From Listeria cossartiae subsp. cayugensis (GTDB lineage Bacteria; Bacillota; Bacilli; Lactobacillales; Listeriaceae), in assembly GCF_014229095.1 (NCBI RefSeq), contig NZ_JAARZC010000001.1, positions 62,001 to 126,000 of the forward strand: 64,000 nt of DNA, read 5' to 3'. This document shows positions 44,909-54,166 of the stretch, one piece after another. The position numbers were made by a program, and so were the translations under genes. Each line of letters opens with the position of its first letter. Position 1 is the first letter of the stretch. The notes under the pieces are model-generated. The model was given only the letters and a program-made list of their open reading frames with translations. It did not search any database and was not told the DNA's origin.

Positions 44909-45301
44909 ATGTTCGATAAATTGATGGGAAAAGCTGCTATTGTTTCGGAATCTTCATACGGAATTGAAAGATTTTTAGAAGAAGATGAACAAATTATTCA
45001 AATATTCAAGTTTATAAGAGATGAAGTAATTATCACTACTAAAGGGATTTTCAATGTAGACGCACAAGGTATTACAGGAAAAAAAGTAGAGTACAAATTC
45101 TTCCCGAAAAAGGCGTTAAAATATGTTTCTATTGAGACTGCTGGAACTTTAGACCGCGATTTCGACTTGAAAATCGGCGTTGACGGCAACACAGTTGTGA
45201 CGCAAAACACTTCTTTCTCCGCTCCAATTTCCTTAAAAGTGCATAAAAATGACACGGAAATGGGCTTTGCGCTTTATAAAATGATTAAAGAGATGTTATA
45301 A
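44909..45301 (+). CDS. Bacterial PH-domain protein
   Basis: 130-aa soluble protein with a bacterial pleckstrin-homology-like fold: repeated strands EDEQIIQIFKFIRDEVIITTKGIFNVD, then KKVEYKFFPKKALKYVSIETAG and a C-terminal helix (TEMGFALYKMIKEML). No signal or TM. Family members are small, of unknown function. Single gene; a terminator follows. Confidence 0.75.
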   Translation: MFDKLMGKAAIVSESSYGIERFLEEDEQIIQIFKFIRDEVIITTKGIFNVDAQGITGKKVEYKFFPKKALKYVSIETAGTLDRDFDLKIGVDGNTVVTQNTSFSAPISLKVHKNDTEMGFALYKMIKEML

Positions 45302-45325
45302 GATTTTAAATTAGGTGATTATTGG

Positions 45326-45355
45326 AAGAGAAGGCGGGGTTCTGTCTTCTCTTTT
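45326..45355 (+). terminator. Terminator after the PH-domain gene
   Basis: AAGAGAAG (45326-45333) pairs with CTTCTCTT (45346-45353), then T residues. Confidence 0.7.
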
Positions 45356-45397
45356 ATATATATTAAAAATACGAACGTTTTCTTTTGGAGGCATAAT

Positions 45398-45736
45398 ATG
45401 GATGAATTTACACTGAAATGGCTAGATGAGGAGGAAAGTATCATTCTTTTGAACGGATTTGATACAGGTTTTAAAAGGATACAAAATCCTGAAAATGAAC
45501 AGAATTTAGTCGAAATGATTAATAATAATCAAACTGAATTATATGTGAATCGAGAACGCGATCGTCTTAATCCGTTAGATATTTCTTTTCCAGATGAATG
45601 GGAATCTCATTATCATAATCACATTAGTTTTTTGGAGGAAGATAGCCAAAGCAATTATACTAATGGTTATTTTTATTTTGTGACAGTTTATCAAAGAGGC
45701 GAAGATAGGTTAGTGGTCTTTAAGGATAGTCATTAA
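45398..45736 (+). CDS. Hypothetical protein, 112 aa
   Basis: Small, acidic, soluble protein (start ATG behind TTGGAGG) not recognised. It has aromatic and His-rich centre HYHNHISFLEE and a C-terminal strand TGYFYFVTVYQ-like hairpin. It lies in the run of small accessory genes that leads to the toxin remnant and could be an immunity-type protein, but nothing proves this. Confidence 0.55.
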   Translation: MDEFTLKWLDEEESIILLNGFDTGFKRIQNPENEQNLVEMINNNQTELYVNRERDRLNPLDISFPDEWESHYHNHISFLEEDSQSNYTNGYFYFVTVYQRGEDRLVVFKDSH

Positions 45737-45781
45737 AAATGTTCAATAAAATAGATGGGAAATGGATAAAAGAGGTGAATA

Positions 45782-45967
45782 ATGAAAAAAATAGTAGATG
45801 ATACATTTTTAGTTTTTGGTATGGTGTTTGTTTTCTTGCTAATAGCATCTTATTTTCTCCCGATTGGTAAAATCATAGAAGATGGTAGAGCCTTTCTTAT
45901 CATTTTTTTCATTTTGGATGTTGTAGGGAAATATTTACTGAATCAGAAAAGAGAAAAAAATAAATAA
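45782..45967 (+). CDS. Small membrane protein, 61 aa
   Basis: Two hydrophobic segments (about residues 10-28 and 36-52) with a basic C-terminus KREKNK. AGAGGTG precedes the ATG. Starts 45 bp after the previous small gene and is closed by a strong terminator, so the two may form one transcript. Family not recognised. Confidence 0.5.
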   Translation: MKKIVDDTFLVFGMVFVFLLIASYFLPIGKIIEDGRAFLIIFFILDVVGKYLLNQKREKNK

Positions 45968-46004
45968 TAAAATCTTTATTCATTTTGGAGTTAAATATAA
46001 AAAG

Positions 46005-46039
46005 TCGTGCCAGTTCATCAGTACTGGCGCGATTTTTTT
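46005..46039 (+). terminator. Terminator before the toxin remnant
   Basis: TCGTGCCAGT (46005-46014) pairs with ACTGGCGCGA (46023-46032, one G-U), followed by T7. It isolates the remnant downstream from upstream promoters. Confidence 0.88.
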
Positions 46040-46084
46040 GGTTAAATTAAATAGTTTTGAAAAGAGAAAACAGGCAGCTATTCC

Positions 46085-46956
46085 GTGCCGAAAAGTGCGA
46101 CAGCTAGCTTGCAACTCATGAAAAAAGCACTAGATACAGCTCGGAAGGAAAACGATAAAGACCCATTTCCTGATGGTTTTGAAGATTACACCGTTTTGGC
46201 TTATACTTATATCAATGATCAAGGTGAAACGGTTACGATGTGGCTGTTGGAGCGGGATGGAAAACGGGTAGAAAACAAGGAATTACAAGATTTCTTAGAA
46301 AACATGGTCAGGAATTAGACCCACTTCTTTATACAAACCTTTCCGGGGAAGAACTAGAACGAAAAGTGAATGATTCTTGGAAAGAGGGTATCAACTATTT
46401 AAATGGTCAAAAAGTATCTGGATTTTCTGGAGCCACACTGCGGTCATCCGCTTATGTGGCTAGTATGAAAGATTGGACAGATGATGCTGGATTGACATAT
46501 ATGGCATTAGGTTTAGGATTTGGGATTGCAGCAGCTAGAAATAAGCCTGTGATTAAAGAAAAATTAAATCCTGCCGAAACGAAGCAAACGGTAAATGGTG
46601 AGAAATGGAATAATTATTTTAAAGAAAAATATGGTGCGGGGAATGTTCAATGGAAGCCTAGTTCATTTGAGGATATTATAATAAATCCAGAAAGATTGTA
46701 TGGAAGTACAAAAAAAGAAGTTAGGCAGATGTTGGGAGAAGGCTGGAAAGAGGAAACATATGAATCTGCAGGTAATGGTTGGAAATTTACTAATGAAGGA
46801 GATGTAATGGTATTTTACCACCCTGGAGAAGGAATACACAAAGGTTCCTATTATGGATTCTCATCAGGAGACACTGGTAAAGTAAAAATTGTTGGAAAAG
46901 ATTATATAGATTTTTCAAAAGATAAAGCAACAATTATAAAATTTGGTGGTGAATAA
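46085..46956 (+). pseudogene. Truncated, frameshifted T7SS-type polymorphic toxin
   Basis: Two overlapping frames: 46085-46318 (ends LQDFLENM...) and, from about 46300, the frame of 46240-46956 (KHGQELDPLLYTNLSGEELERK onward). A single-base loss near 46295-46305 would explain the shift. The protein matches the middle and C-terminal part of Listeria LXG-type secreted toxins (LNGQKVSGFSG, YVASMKDW), with a C-terminal toxin domain (about the last 110 residues, NGEKWNNYFKEKYGAGN to the end). The N-terminal LXG secretion domain is missing. So it is an orphan toxin tip left from recombination, followed directly by an immunity-like gene. Confidence 0.75.
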
Positions 46957-46959
46957 AAT

Positions 46960-47340
46960 TTGAAAAAGTTAACTGTAGGTGGAAAGTTTGATTGGTACAT
47001 AGATACTTTAGAAAAAAGTGGTATGTTCATTTTGGAATTATCTAATGAAGAAATAGAAACGTTCATTTTTGAAGACTTCATAGTTGGAGTTACCTCTTTT
47101 TTTAGTAAAAACAATTTGAGTGAACTGAAGGCAAATGAAATAATTGATGAAGATATGGAAAAAAATGCTTATCTTCTTAGAGAAAAAGTACTAAAAATTG
47201 ATAATACGGATTTGTGGAATATTAATAGCGTAAGACAAAGTTCAGAGTGGCTAGATATATTTAGAAGGTCTGATGAATTGAAGCGTCAACTTAAGGAAAG
47301 ATGGTCTGATGAAGAAATAGAGTATTTGAAAACATTATAA
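46960..47340 (+). CDS. Putative immunity protein for the toxin remnant
   Basis: 126-aa acidic, helical cytoplasmic protein starting at TTG 46960, 3 nt after the toxin-domain stop. That spacing, small size and charge are typical of immunity partners of polymorphic toxins. It seems intact even though the toxin is broken, as is common for immunity genes kept for protection. Family not recognised; the toxin-immunity pairing comes from position. Confidence 0.6.
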   Translation: MKKLTVGGKFDWYIDTLEKSGMFILELSNEEIETFIFEDFIVGVTSFFSKNNLSELKANEIIDEDMEKNAYLLREKVLKIDNTDLWNINSVRQSSEWLDIFRRSDELKRQLKERWSDEEIEYLKTL

Positions 47341-47511
47341 TGATTATATGTTAATAAATGAAATAACTAAAAAAATTAACAACAGAACAATTTTTTCAAT
47401 AATAGCTTTTTTCTCTAAATGTTTTAGGTATGGACATAATTAATTTATCCGACGAAGAAATTGAATGTGAAAATAATTAATTATATAGCAGTTTCTTTTC
47501 GATTGTAGACG

Positions 47512-47646
47512 GTGATTACTCGGCATGATGATGTGGAAGATAAATGGGTAGTCGCAACTCCGAATGAGAATTTCAGCGTAGAGGAAATTAGGGAGAAAGT
47601 GCATTTTATCGAACAATATTTTGATTCGGAAATTGAATTAATTTAG
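47512..47646 (+). pseudogene. Gene fragment in the toxin region
   Basis: A 44-codon open stretch reads VITRHDDVEDKWVVATPNEN and continues to SEIELI before TAG; it looks like coding sequence without a proper beginning or ribosome-binding site. A stop lies just upstream in frame at 47506. The rest of the 363-bp gap (47341-47703) shows no gene. Probably the tail of a toxin-cluster gene (LXG-associated small protein or immunity-type), deleted at its 5' end. Confidence 0.5.
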
Positions 47647-47703
47647 ATTGAAAACAAAATTTAGGTAAAACGTGTAATTCTCAAAATAAGGAGGCGAAAA
47701 CTA

Positions 47704-47892
47704 ATGGAAGAAAGATTCGAAAAAATATATACGCAAGGAAAACTCAATATCATGGAAATTTGGGTTGATAAAGAAACAGGCGTACAGTATGTATACCATA
47801 TGACTGGTTATGCTGGCGGGATGTCACCGCTTTTGGATGCAGATGGGAAACCGCTACTTGCTGATTTATCTAAGCTTAAAGACGCTGAGTAA
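47704..47892 (+). CDS. DUF6440-like small protein
   Basis: 62-aa soluble protein with the pattern IYTQGKLNIMEIWVDKETGVQYVY...GYAGGMSPLLDADGKPL, which matches the short DUF6440 family found widely in Firmicutes. AGGAGG precedes the ATG. Function unknown; 82 bp before the internalin-like gene. Confidence 0.75.
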   Translation: MEERFEKIYTQGKLNIMEIWVDKETGVQYVYHMTGYAGGMSPLLDADGKPLLADLSKLKDAE

Positions 47893-47973
47893 AGCAAGGG
47901 AAATCACTCAAGTTTTTCGCCAGCAAAAAAAGGGAATTAACTATTAATAAATTTTTTTGTCAGGAGGAGCAAG

Positions 47974-49395
47974 ATGAAATACAAGGGGAAGCTGTTTTTG
48001 TATGTCATTTTAACACTGTTGATTGTTGGGACGAGTGCACTTTTTAAAATAGATGCACGGGCGGCTGCAATACCACCTGCTGCGATTGATCAGATTTTTC
48101 CAGATGAAGCTTTGGCGAAAGGGATTCAAAATGTGTTAGGGAAATCAAGCCCGGCAGATACGATTACGCAAACGGAATTAGATACGATAACGAGCTTAGA
48201 CGTTACGGCAAAAGGAATTCACTCATTAGTTGGGATGAATTATGTAACGAATCTAAGCTCTTTTTCTGTAGCGAATAATCAAGTGAGTGATCTAGGTCCG
48301 CTTGCGAATTTGACTAAATTAGCATGGCTCGAGTTGACGGGGAATCAAATTGGAAATCTGGCACCACTTGCTAATTTGACAAGTCTCACAAGTCTTTTTT
48401 TGGCGGGTAATCAAATTACAGATGTCAGTGCGCTCGCGGGTTTAGGGGACTTAGTGTTACTAGATATTAGCCAAAATAAAATTAGTGATATTCAGCCCCT
48501 AAACAGTTTGACAAAATTGTCTACTGTTCAAATGGAAAAGCAGCAAATTGTGAATGAAGCGCTGGATTTTGAGACGCCATTAACGGTGCCTATTACGGTT
48601 AAAAACATTGCGGGTCAAGCGATTGATCCGAAAAATATTAGCGATAATGGGGTGACTAATTATCCGAATATCACGTGGACGTTGCCGAGTTTTATTGATA
48701 AGGTGAGTTATGACTTTAATGAGTTGGATACGGTTGGGAATGCGACGAATACTTTTAGTGGAACTGTTGAACAGCCGCTGACGCAACATTTTATGGCAAT
48801 TTTTGATATTGATGGGACGGAAACGAGTATGCGTGTGGAAGCGGGGACGCTTATAGCAGAACCGGTAACACCAACGAAGGAAGGATATACGTTTACAGGT
48901 TGGTATGACGCGGAAAATGGGGGCAATCAATGGGACTTTGCAACGGACAAAATGCCGGCGAATGATCTAACTTTATATGCGCAATTCAAGATTAATAGCT
49001 ACAAAGCAACTTTAAAAGTGGACAATGCGATTTCTACGCAAATGGTTGAATATCAAGGTTTGATACAAGAGCCAGCAACGCCGCAAAAGGCTGGTTATAC
49101 GTTTATAGGTTGGTTTGATGCTAAAACTGGAGGCAATCAATGGAATTTTGCATCGACTAAAATGCCAGCGCATGATGTTACTTTATATGCGCAGTTTAGT
49201 AAGGATGCGAGTCAAGGCGGGGCTGGCTCTGGAACGGGTGGAAATGAACAGGTGAGTAATGGCGAGCCAAGTGTTGGAAATCAGCAATTAAGTAACGAGA
49301 AACTTCCCGGAACTGGTGATAGCGGATGGCTACCAACATCACTGATTGGCGCAATTATTGCAGCAATCTCATTACTAACACTACGAAAAAAATAA
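47974..49395 (+). CDS. Internalin-like LPXTG surface protein
   Basis: 473-aa secreted, wall-anchored protein. Signal peptide with cleavage near residue 30 (VGTSALFKIDARA), cap region, about four or five 22-residue leucine-rich repeats (about 85-185; LxxLxxLxLxxNxIxDxxPL), an Ig-like interrepeat region (about 190-275), two Listeria-Bacteroides (MucBP/B-repeat) modules of about 65 residues with GYTFTGWYD and GYTFIGWFD, a Gly/Ser/Asn-rich linker and a sorting signal LPGTG (about 444), hydrophobic stretch and RKK tail. Very short LRR count for an internalin, so its host-ligand role is doubtful. AGGAGGAG precedes the ATG. Closed by a terminator. Confidence 0.92.
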   Translation: MKYKGKLFLYVILTLLIVGTSALFKIDARAAAIPPAAIDQIFPDEALAKGIQNVLGKSSPADTITQTELDTITSLDVTAKGIHSLVGMNYVTNLSSFSVANNQVSDLGPLANLTKLAWLELTGNQIGNLAPLANLTSLTSLFLAGNQITDVSALAGLGDLVLLDISQNKISDIQPLNSLTKLSTVQMEKQQIVNEALDFETPLTVPITVKNIAGQAIDPKNISDNGVTNYPNITWTLPSFIDKVSYDFNELDTVGNATNTFSGTVEQPLTQHFMAIFDIDGTETSMRVEAGTLIAEPVTPTKEGYTFTGWYDAENGGNQWDFATDKMPANDLTLYAQFKINSYKATLKVDNAISTQMVEYQGLIQEPATPQKAGYTFIGWFDAKTGGNQWNFASTKMPAHDVTLYAQFSKDASQGGAGSGTGGNEQVSNGEPSVGNQQLSNEKLPGTGDSGWLPTSLIGAIIAAISLLTLRKK

Positions 49396-49398
49396 AGC

Positions 49399-49434
49399 AA
49401 AAAGGCAACTGCATAACAAAGCAGTTGCCTTTTT
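49399..49434. terminator. Bidirectional terminator between internalin and acyl-CoA ligase genes
   Basis: A perfect 14-bp stem AAAAAGGCAACTGC (49399-49412) with GCAGTTGCCTTTTT (49421-49434) and an 8-nt loop; A and T runs serve both convergent genes. Confidence 0.95.
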
Positions 49435-49440
49435 CAAAAG

Positions 49441-50967
49441 TTATTTCTTCAATTCTCGTTCCATCTGCAAACGTTGTACTTTCATTGTCGCAGTACGAGG
49501 GATTTCGTCGTATTTCATTACCATCGGCTCGTTCATGTGTGGTAAGTCGGAAACAGCTTTCCACCATGCGTCCCAGTTCATTTCGCCGTCATTATGAACA
49601 GCGATAATTGGTTGCGGGCTACCATTTTCACCGCGGATGATAACAACTTCATCTAGGAAAGTAAGCGTATCAAGCAGTTTATCTTCAATCGCAAGTGTGC
49701 TATCAATCGTTTCAACTAAATCAACTTGGCGATCTTGCAAGAATAAGCGACCTTGCTCATCTTTCATACCGTAGTCGCCGCTGTCCCACCAAGGACCGTA
49801 TACATTTTCTTCAAAACGAGCTTCTTCTTTGTAATAAGTAAGTGCGCGTCCTTTGGAGAGCATTTGGATGTTGCCGCTAACGCCAGCTGGGACAGGGTTT
49901 CCGTCTTGGTCGACGATACGAACTTCTGTTAAGCCCGGTACCCCAATTCCCATATCACGCGCATTTAGCGTTTCAATAGATTGCAATGTATGACCACGTA
50001 AAATCATTGGGCCACATTCACTTTGACCATAAATTTGTAAGAAAATTGGTTTTTTATATTCAGAAGTACGAAGGAAAACCGCCATTGTTTCTTTATTGAT
50101 TGCGTCAAAAGTAGAATGATAAAATTTGATGTTTTGGAATACGTCTGGTTTTTCGCGAGCAAGGGATGCCCATTGAACAAAATGGTTTGGATGCGTTTCA
50201 AGCACATAGGGTTTATATTCGCGTAGTACTTTCTCGATATTCTCTTTGGATGGGTTCGCAATTGGTAGTAGCGGGAAACCAAGTGACATCAAGGAAGATA
50301 CGCCAATGTTAAAGCGAGAATGTACTGGTGAAATATGGAAAGCTACAAGTCCTCTTGGTTTGATGAAATTAAGGATGCGTCGTTGGTATTTCGTTCTCCA
50401 GCCCATCGAATTCGCGGAGTGAGCAATTAATTTTGGTACGCCGGTTGTTCCGGAAGTATGTGTCATGTAAGCAATCATGTCTTTTGGCAATTCTTCTTGT
50501 TCGCATGTGTAGCCGTCTAGTGGTGCTTTAAACAATTGTTCAGCATTGATCAATCTAGCATCTGGCAAATTGTTTAATTGGTGACTTTTCTCGGAAGTTT
50601 CGGAATCAAAAAGTAACCAAGGTTGGTCTAATCGATTAACAAAAATATCGATAGTGGACGCTGGAAGATGTGGAGAAACCATGATTGGTACAGCTCCAAT
50701 ATAAGAAATCGCAACTGCTAAAATATAGGAATCGAATTTGGCAGATTTATAAACGATTACTTTTTCTTCTTTGCGAACACCGAATTTATGTAGATGAGCA
50801 GCTTTTTGAATAATAGCTTCTTCGCATTTTTTGTAAGTTGTGTGCAGGCCTAATTCTGGAAAAGTTACAAGCTCTTCATCAAAATGGATTGGCATTTCTG
50901 GATAGCGTTCGGCAGCTTTTTTGAAATTGGTATAGAGATTAAGCGGTTCGTACTTTTTTATCGTCAT
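49441..50967 (-). CDS. AMP-dependent acyl-CoA synthetase/ligase
   Basis: 508-aa ANL-superfamily enzyme that activates a carboxylic (probably fatty) acid through an acyl-AMP. Phosphate loop THTSGTTGVPK (about residue 167), IYGQSECGPM (A5-like), WWDSGDYG (A7) and DRQVDLVET (A8) are present; the final lysine lies in the C-terminal domain (TATMKVQR). Acid chain length cannot be told. Alone on the − strand; divergent from the flavoprotein gene. Confidence 0.92.
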   Translation of the reverse strand: MTIKKYEPLNLYTNFKKAAERYPEMPIHFDEELVTFPELGLHTTYKKCEEAIIQKAAHLHKFGVRKEEKVIVYKSAKFDSYILAVAISYIGAVPIMVSPHLPASTIDIFVNRLDQPWLLFDSETSEKSHQLNNLPDARLINAEQLFKAPLDGYTCEQEELPKDMIAYMTHTSGTTGVPKLIAHSANSMGWRTKYQRRILNFIKPRGLVAFHISPVHSRFNIGVSSLMSLGFPLLPIANPSKENIEKVLREYKPYVLETHPNHFVQWASLAREKPDVFQNIKFYHSTFDAINKETMAVFLRTSEYKKPIFLQIYGQSECGPMILRGHTLQSIETLNARDMGIGVPGLTEVRIVDQDGNPVPAGVSGNIQMLSKGRALTYYKEEARFEENVYGPWWDSGDYGMKDEQGRLFLQDRQVDLVETIDSTLAIEDKLLDTLTFLDEVVIIRGENGSPQPIIAVHNDGEMNWDAWWKAVSDLPHMNEPMVMKYDEIPRTATMKVQRLQMERELKK

Positions 50968-51111
50968 ATGGCGAGACTCCTTTAATATTTGATGTTGTTA
51001 TTATATCACTTTGTCGAAATAATGAGGAGTAGTTATAGAAAACATTTACATCTTTGTAAAAAAGTCTGTAAATTGCTTTTTTTCTTATTTTGAAAAATCC
51101 TGGAGATACCC

Positions 51112-51140
51112 TGTAAAGATATCCCGATTAGTGCTATAAT
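51112..51140 (+). promoter_or_regulatory. Promoter of the flavoprotein gene
   Basis: Extended -10 (TG at 51132-51133, TATAAT 51135-51140) with weak -35 TGTAAA at 51112-51117. A further 'tttgtaaa...tctgtaaa' repeat lies upstream (51055-51072). The leader to the ATG is about 57 nt. Confidence 0.6.
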
Positions 51141-51203
51141 ATGTTAATATAATCACAAACTATTGGGTTAGGGAAAATTTTTCAAAAAAGTGGAGGTACA
51201 AAA

Positions 51204-52718
51204 ATGAAAAAAAGGTTAGCTACAACACTCATCATGCTACTATCACTTGCACTAGTCATTGCAGGTTGTGGCAGTAACAACTCAAGTAAAAGCGACACAA
51301 CTAAAGAAAAAGAGAAAACAGAAGTAACATCGGGAGCATCAAAAACTAGCTACACAGATCCATCTGAATTAAAAGATAAATACGATATCGTTATTGTTGG
51401 TGCGGGCGGCGCAGGGATGTCAGCAGCACTAGAAGCAAAAGCGAAAGGTATGAACCCAGTAATCCTTGAAAAAATGCCATTAGCAGGCGGAAACACAATG
51501 AAAGCCTCTTCTGGTATGAATGCATCTGAAACTAAATTCCAAAAAGAACAAGGAATTAACGATAGCAACGACAAATTTTACGAAGAAACATTAAAAGGTG
51601 GTCACGGAACAAACGATAAAGCTATGCTTCGTTTTTTCGTAGACAATTCCGCCAGCGCGATTGACTGGTTGGACTCCATGGACATTAAATTAAACAACTT
51701 AACTATTACAGGCGGAATGAGCGAAAAACGTACACACCGTCCGGAAGATGGTTCAGCTGTTGGTAAATACTTAGTAGACGGTTTACTAAAAAATGTTCAA
51801 GAACAAAAAATCCCAGTTTTCGTTAATGCCGACGTAAAAGAAATTACGCAAAAAGACGGCAAAGTAACTGGTGTTAAAGTGAAATTAAACAATAAAGACG
51901 AAAAAACAATTAGTTCAAACGCAGTAGTTGTAACAACTGGTGGTTACGGAGCTAATAAAGATATGATTGAAAAAGAACGCCCAGACTTAAAGGGCTATGT
52001 AACAACGAACCAAGAAGGAAGTACTGGCGACGGTATTAAAATGATTGAAAAACTTGGTGGAACTACAGTAGATATGGACCAAATCCAAGTTCACCCAACA
52101 GTTCAACAAGATAAATCTTACCTTATCGGTGAAGCAGTTCGTGGCGAAGGTGCCATTTTAGTTTCAGCGCAAGGTAACCGTTTTGGCAATGAGTTAGATA
52201 CACGTGATAACGTAACAGCTTCTATCAACAAATTACCAGAAAAAACAGCGTACCTAATTTTCGATGCAGGCGTTAAAGAACGCGTAAAAGCGATTGCGCA
52301 ATACGAAGAAATGGGCTTTGTTGAAGAAGGTAAAACAATTGATGAATTAGCTGGTAAAATTAATGTTTCCAAAGAAAACCTAGCGAAAACAGTAGCTACT
52401 TGGAACACAAGCGTGAAAAACAAAAAAGATGAAGCATTCGGCAGAACAACTGCGATGGATAATGACTTATCTAAAGCACCATATTACGCAATCAAAATCG
52501 GCCCAGGAATCCACTATACAATGGGTGGCGTAAAAATCAACACAAATACAGAAGTTTTAGACAAAGACGGTAAACCAATCACTGGCCTATTTGCTGCGGG
52601 AGAAGTAACAGGTGGCTTACACGGGGAAAACCGTATTGGCGGAAACTCTGTCGCTGAAATCATTATTTTCGGACGTCAAGCTGGCGACAAATCAGCTGAA
52701 TTTGTTAAAGCACAATAA
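51204..52718 (+). CDS. Exported fumarate-reductase-type flavoprotein
   Basis: 504-aa lipoprotein: signal peptide with lipobox VIAGC (lipidated Cys about residue 21), Ser/Lys/Thr-rich linker, then an FAD-binding 2 domain (about 55-500) with VIVGAGGAGMSAALEA dinucleotide motif, LAGGNTMKASSGMN, and the catalytic fumarate-reductase core HPT (Q-H-P-T at about 296), RGEGAILV and the C-terminal GLHGENRIGGNSVAEIIIFG. Members of this family in Listeria act outside the membrane with electrons supplied by the extracellular electron transfer chain. No FMN-bind domain is visible in the sequence. Confidence 0.85.
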   Translation: MKKRLATTLIMLLSLALVIAGCGSNNSSKSDTTKEKEKTEVTSGASKTSYTDPSELKDKYDIVIVGAGGAGMSAALEAKAKGMNPVILEKMPLAGGNTMKASSGMNASETKFQKEQGINDSNDKFYEETLKGGHGTNDKAMLRFFVDNSASAIDWLDSMDIKLNNLTITGGMSEKRTHRPEDGSAVGKYLVDGLLKNVQEQKIPVFVNADVKEITQKDGKVTGVKVKLNNKDEKTISSNAVVVTTGGYGANKDMIEKERPDLKGYVTTNQEGSTGDGIKMIEKLGGTTVDMDQIQVHPTVQQDKSYLIGEAVRGEGAILVSAQGNRFGNELDTRDNVTASINKLPEKTAYLIFDAGVKERVKAIAQYEEMGFVEEGKTIDELAGKINVSKENLAKTVATWNTSVKNKKDEAFGRTTAMDNDLSKAPYYAIKIGPGIHYTMGGVKINTNTEVLDKDGKPITGLFAAGEVTGGLHGENRIGGNSVAEIIIFGRQAGDKSAEFVKAQ

Positions 52719-52758
52719 AAATTTCTTAACCAATAGTAACTGTGATTAATGGAACTTT

Positions 52759-52803
52759 AAAACTTGCTAAGACGCTTTAAATAGACGTTTTAGCAAGTTT
52801 TTT
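52759..52803 (+). terminator. Terminator after the flavoprotein gene
   Basis: AACTTGCTAA pairs with TTAGCAAGTT, inner GACG/CGTT region partly paired, and T6 to 52803. Confidence 0.85.
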
Positions 52804-52951
52804 ATTGGCTAAAAGGAGCAGGAATGTAGTACTATGGAGAGGTGAGGAATGAAATTATGATTGAATATGATGGATTTGCCCTCGGTATAAGTACTTGTAC
52901 AAACTTTTCTTAGCGAAAGCGGTTAGTTTGTTAAAATAAGGAGGAAATAAT

Positions 52952-53968
52952 ATGTTGAAAATGGGTTTTATCGGTAACGGAAAAAGTACGAATAGATATC
53001 ATTTACCGTTTATTTTGGAGCGGGATAATATTGAAGTGAAGACGATTTATAACCGCAATCCTAAAACCGCCACATGGGATAAAATTGAAGGTGTCCACTA
53101 CACAACAGACTTAGACGAGCTATTAAAAGACCCAGAAATTCAATTAATTACTATATCTACAACACAAAGTTCTCACTATGAATATGCCAAAATGGTATTA
53201 GAAAACGGCAAAAATGTGCTTGTTGAAAAACCATTTATGATGACTTACGACGAAGCAAAAGAAATTTTTGAGCTTGCTAAAGAACGCGATTTACTTGTGC
53301 AATGCTACCAAAACCGTCGTTTCGATTCCGATTTCCTTACGGCGCAAAAAGTCATTGAAAGCGGGAAATTAGGTGAACTTTTGGAAGTGGAAATGCATTA
53401 TGACTATTTCCGTCCAGAAATTCCAGAATCTGTGCATGAATTTAAATTTTACGACAGCTACTTATATGGTCACGGCTGCCACACAATCGACCAAGTACTA
53501 TCTTACTTCGGCAAACCGGACCACATTCATTACGACGTGCGCCAACTGCTCGGCGAAGGACGCATGAACGATTATTTCGACCTTGATTTATATTACGGCG
53601 TAACAAAAGTATCCGTAAAATCCAGCTATTTCCGCATAAAAGCCCGTCCAAGCTTTGTTCTTTACGGCAAAAAAGGAACATTTACAAAAGAAACAAAAGA
53701 CCGTCAAGAAGAACATTTAAAACTATTTTACATGCCAAGTAACCCGGACTTTGGAATCGATTTACCAGAGCATTACGGAACGCTTACGTATGTGGATGAT
53801 GCAGGAGTTTGGCACGAGGAGAAAGTGATCTCTGAGGTTGGCGATTATGGCCGCGTATACGATGATTTGTATGAAGCGATTATTAATGGGAAACCGAAAC
53901 AAGTGACGGATGAAGAGACGTTGCTGCAAATGGAGATTTTGGAAAAAGGTGTCGAGAGTTGTAAGTAA
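52952..53968 (+). CDS. Gfo/Idh/MocA-family NAD(P)-dependent oxidoreductase
   Basis: 338-aa protein. N-terminal Rossmann domain (MGFIGNGKSTNRYHLPFI, with GxGxx(S)) and the signature VEKPFMMTYDEAKEIFELA (about residues 93-110) precede an alpha/beta substrate domain with a GHGCHTIDQVL helix. Oxidises or reduces a sugar, inositol or similar; substrate unknown. AAGGAGG lies upstream of the ATG. Single gene with a terminator. Confidence 0.92.
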   Translation: MLKMGFIGNGKSTNRYHLPFILERDNIEVKTIYNRNPKTATWDKIEGVHYTTDLDELLKDPEIQLITISTTQSSHYEYAKMVLENGKNVLVEKPFMMTYDEAKEIFELAKERDLLVQCYQNRRFDSDFLTAQKVIESGKLGELLEVEMHYDYFRPEIPESVHEFKFYDSYLYGHGCHTIDQVLSYFGKPDHIHYDVRQLLGEGRMNDYFDLDLYYGVTKVSVKSSYFRIKARPSFVLYGKKGTFTKETKDRQEEHLKLFYMPSNPDFGIDLPEHYGTLTYVDDAGVWHEEKVISEVGDYGRVYDDLYEAIINGKPKQVTDEETLLQMEILEKGVESCK

Positions 53969-53976
53969 TAACGAAG

Positions 53977-54008
53977 TGTCCGCGGGAGTAATCTCGTGGG
54001 CTTTTTTT
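53977..54008 (+). terminator. Terminator after the oxidoreductase gene
   Basis: CCGCGGGA... pairs imperfectly with TCTCGTGG..., followed by T7 from 54002. Moderate strength. Confidence 0.6.
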
Positions 54009-54166
54009 GTGCAATAGAACAATTTATTTCTGCAAAAAAACTCATTTTGTGACAATTCAATGAACTTTTGAAACGCATCTCATTTTTAACTTGATTCTTG
54101 CTATACTTAATTAGATAAGTAGAGTTATATAGAAATAAAAAGATACATACAACGGGAGGAAGCAGA

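Noticed and set aside
51055..51072. WalR-box-like repeat TGTAAA...TGTAAA upstream of the flavoprotein gene
   Set aside because: The spacer is 6 instead of the usual 5 bp, and TGTAAA is common in AT-rich DNA.
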